A program made the position numbers and the translations under genes. A DNA stretch of 6,499 bases from an uncultured Parvularculaceae bacterium (GTDB lineage: Bacteria; Pseudomonadota; Alphaproteobacteria; Caulobacterales; Parvularculaceae), in the NCBI GenBank assembly GCA_947259815.1, contig CAMYNO010000394.1, positions 1 to 6,499 on the forward strand, written 5' to 3'. Of this stretch, positions 5,865 to 6,499 are shown piece after piece (the first letter of the stretch is position 1; the number at the start of each line of letters is the position of its first letter). Below the pieces are notes generated by a model. That model did no database searches, was not told where the DNA came from, and worked only from the letters and a program-made list of their open reading frames with translations.

Positions 5865-6499
5865 TGGAAGTCAATGTCGCAATCGTCGGCGCCACCGGAA
5901 ATGTCGGGCAGGAAATGCTCGAGATCCTCTCAGAGCGCCTGTTTCCCGTAAAGGAAGTCTTCGCCCTCGCATCGCGCCAATCGATTGGCCGCGAAATTTC
6001 CTTTGGCGACAAGACGATTAAATGCCGCGACCTTGAAACATTCGACTTTTCGCAAGCCGACATTGCGCTTTTCTCCGCCGGCGGCGCGGTCGCTAAGGAA
6101 TGGGCGCCAAAAGCGGCGAAAGCCGGCGCAATCGTCATCGACAATTCCTCGCATTTTCGCATGGACCCGGACGTCCCGCTGATCGTGCCGGAAGTGAATG
6201 CCGACGCGGTAATCGGCTTCACCAAGAAGAACATTATCGCCAACCCGAATTGCTCGACCGCGCAACTCGTCGTGGCGCTCAAACCTCTGCATGACGCTGC
6301 AAAGATCAACCGCGTGGTGGTCTCCACCTATCAGTCGACATCAGGCGCCGGCAAAGCGGCGATGGACGAACTTTTCAATCAGACCAAGGGCATATTCGTC
6401 AATGACAGCCCGAGCCCGGAAAAATTCACCAAACAAATCGCCTTCAACGTCATCCCCCATATCGACGTCTTCATGGAAGACGGCTTCACAAAAGAAGAA
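5864..6499 (+). CDS. asd: Aspartate-semialdehyde dehydrogenase (3' end outside the window)
   Basis: Asd (EC 1.2.1.11) reduces L-aspartyl-4-phosphate to L-aspartate-4-semialdehyde with NADPH, the branch point to lysine/meso-DAP and to threonine and methionine; it is cytoplasmic. The first 212 residues are present and the frame is open to the right edge; family members are usually 330-370 aa. Seen: the NADP-binding loop VGATGNVG (8-15), the strand ALFSAGG (68-74), VIDNSSHFRM (91-100) with the substrate-phosphate Arg99, and NPNCSTAQ (127-134) with catalytic Cys130. STSGAGKAAMDEL (158-170) carries the conserved SGAGK, and FNVIPHID (194-201) follows. The ATG at 5864 is chosen because GGAG lies 6 nt upstream; the in-frame ATG at 5852 would add MERK and has no binding site. 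It is codirectional with the preceding operon but 183 nt away, so it probably has its own promoter. Confidence 0.96.
   Translation, partial: MEVNVAIVGATGNVGQEMLEILSERLFPVKEVFALASRQSIGREISFGDKTIKCRDLETFDFSQADIALFSAGGAVAKEWAPKAAKAGAIVIDNSSHFRMDPDVPLIVPEVNADAVIGFTKKNIIANPNCSTAQLVVALKPLHDAAKINRVVVSTYQSTSGAGKAAMDELFNQTKGIFVNDSPSPEKFTKQIAFNVIPHIDVFMEDGFTKEE

Noticed and set aside
5746..6327. 193-codon minus-strand reading frame opposite asd
   Set aside because: asd is certain from its cofactor loop and catalytic Cys; the opposite frame has no family features.

Overview
The window looks like chromosomal DNA of an alphaproteobacterium. The evidence is a moderately high G+C content (high fifties per cent by eye), strong G/C third-position preference, few GANTC sites and the style of the proteins. 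I cannot name the order or genus from sequence alone. There is no tRNA, rRNA, insertion sequence, CRISPR array or phage gene.

Layout. (1) Positions 1-1086, minus strand, hold the N-terminal 362 residues of a MurC/Mpl-type Mur ligase whose 3' end lies beyond the left edge. (2) Divergent from it, after a gap of only 33-51 nt, is a peptidase S66 (LD-carboxypeptidase, LdcA-like) ending at 1977. Together they suggest murein-peptide recycling: the carboxypeptidase trims tetrapeptide to tripeptide, and an Mpl-type ligase would return the tripeptide to UDP-MurNAc. (3) After an 82-nt gap with a good Shine-Dalgarno and a plausible promoter comes a tight three-gene operon (2060-5680). It encodes a soluble all-helical protein (392 aa), a single-pass membrane protein (320 aa) whose start codon overlaps the preceding stop as GTGA, and a long coiled-coil protein (491 aa) with a basic RAP-repeat, glycine-rich tail. 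I can assign no function to these three. They share architecture with no enzyme I recognise, and all 1203 residues contain no cysteine. They are the best candidate here for an undescribed system, probably an envelope-associated complex bridging cytoplasm and periplasm. (4) After a 183-nt leader with several hairpins comes the 5' part (212 codons) of asd, aspartate-semialdehyde dehydrogenase, running off the right edge. Its Shine-Dalgarno sits in a hairpin.

The outer genes share one theme: Asd supplies the precursor of meso-diaminopimelate, and the S66 peptidase and Mur ligase handle DAP-containing murein peptides. The central operon therefore sits in a cell-wall neighbourhood. This is suggestive context, not proof of function.
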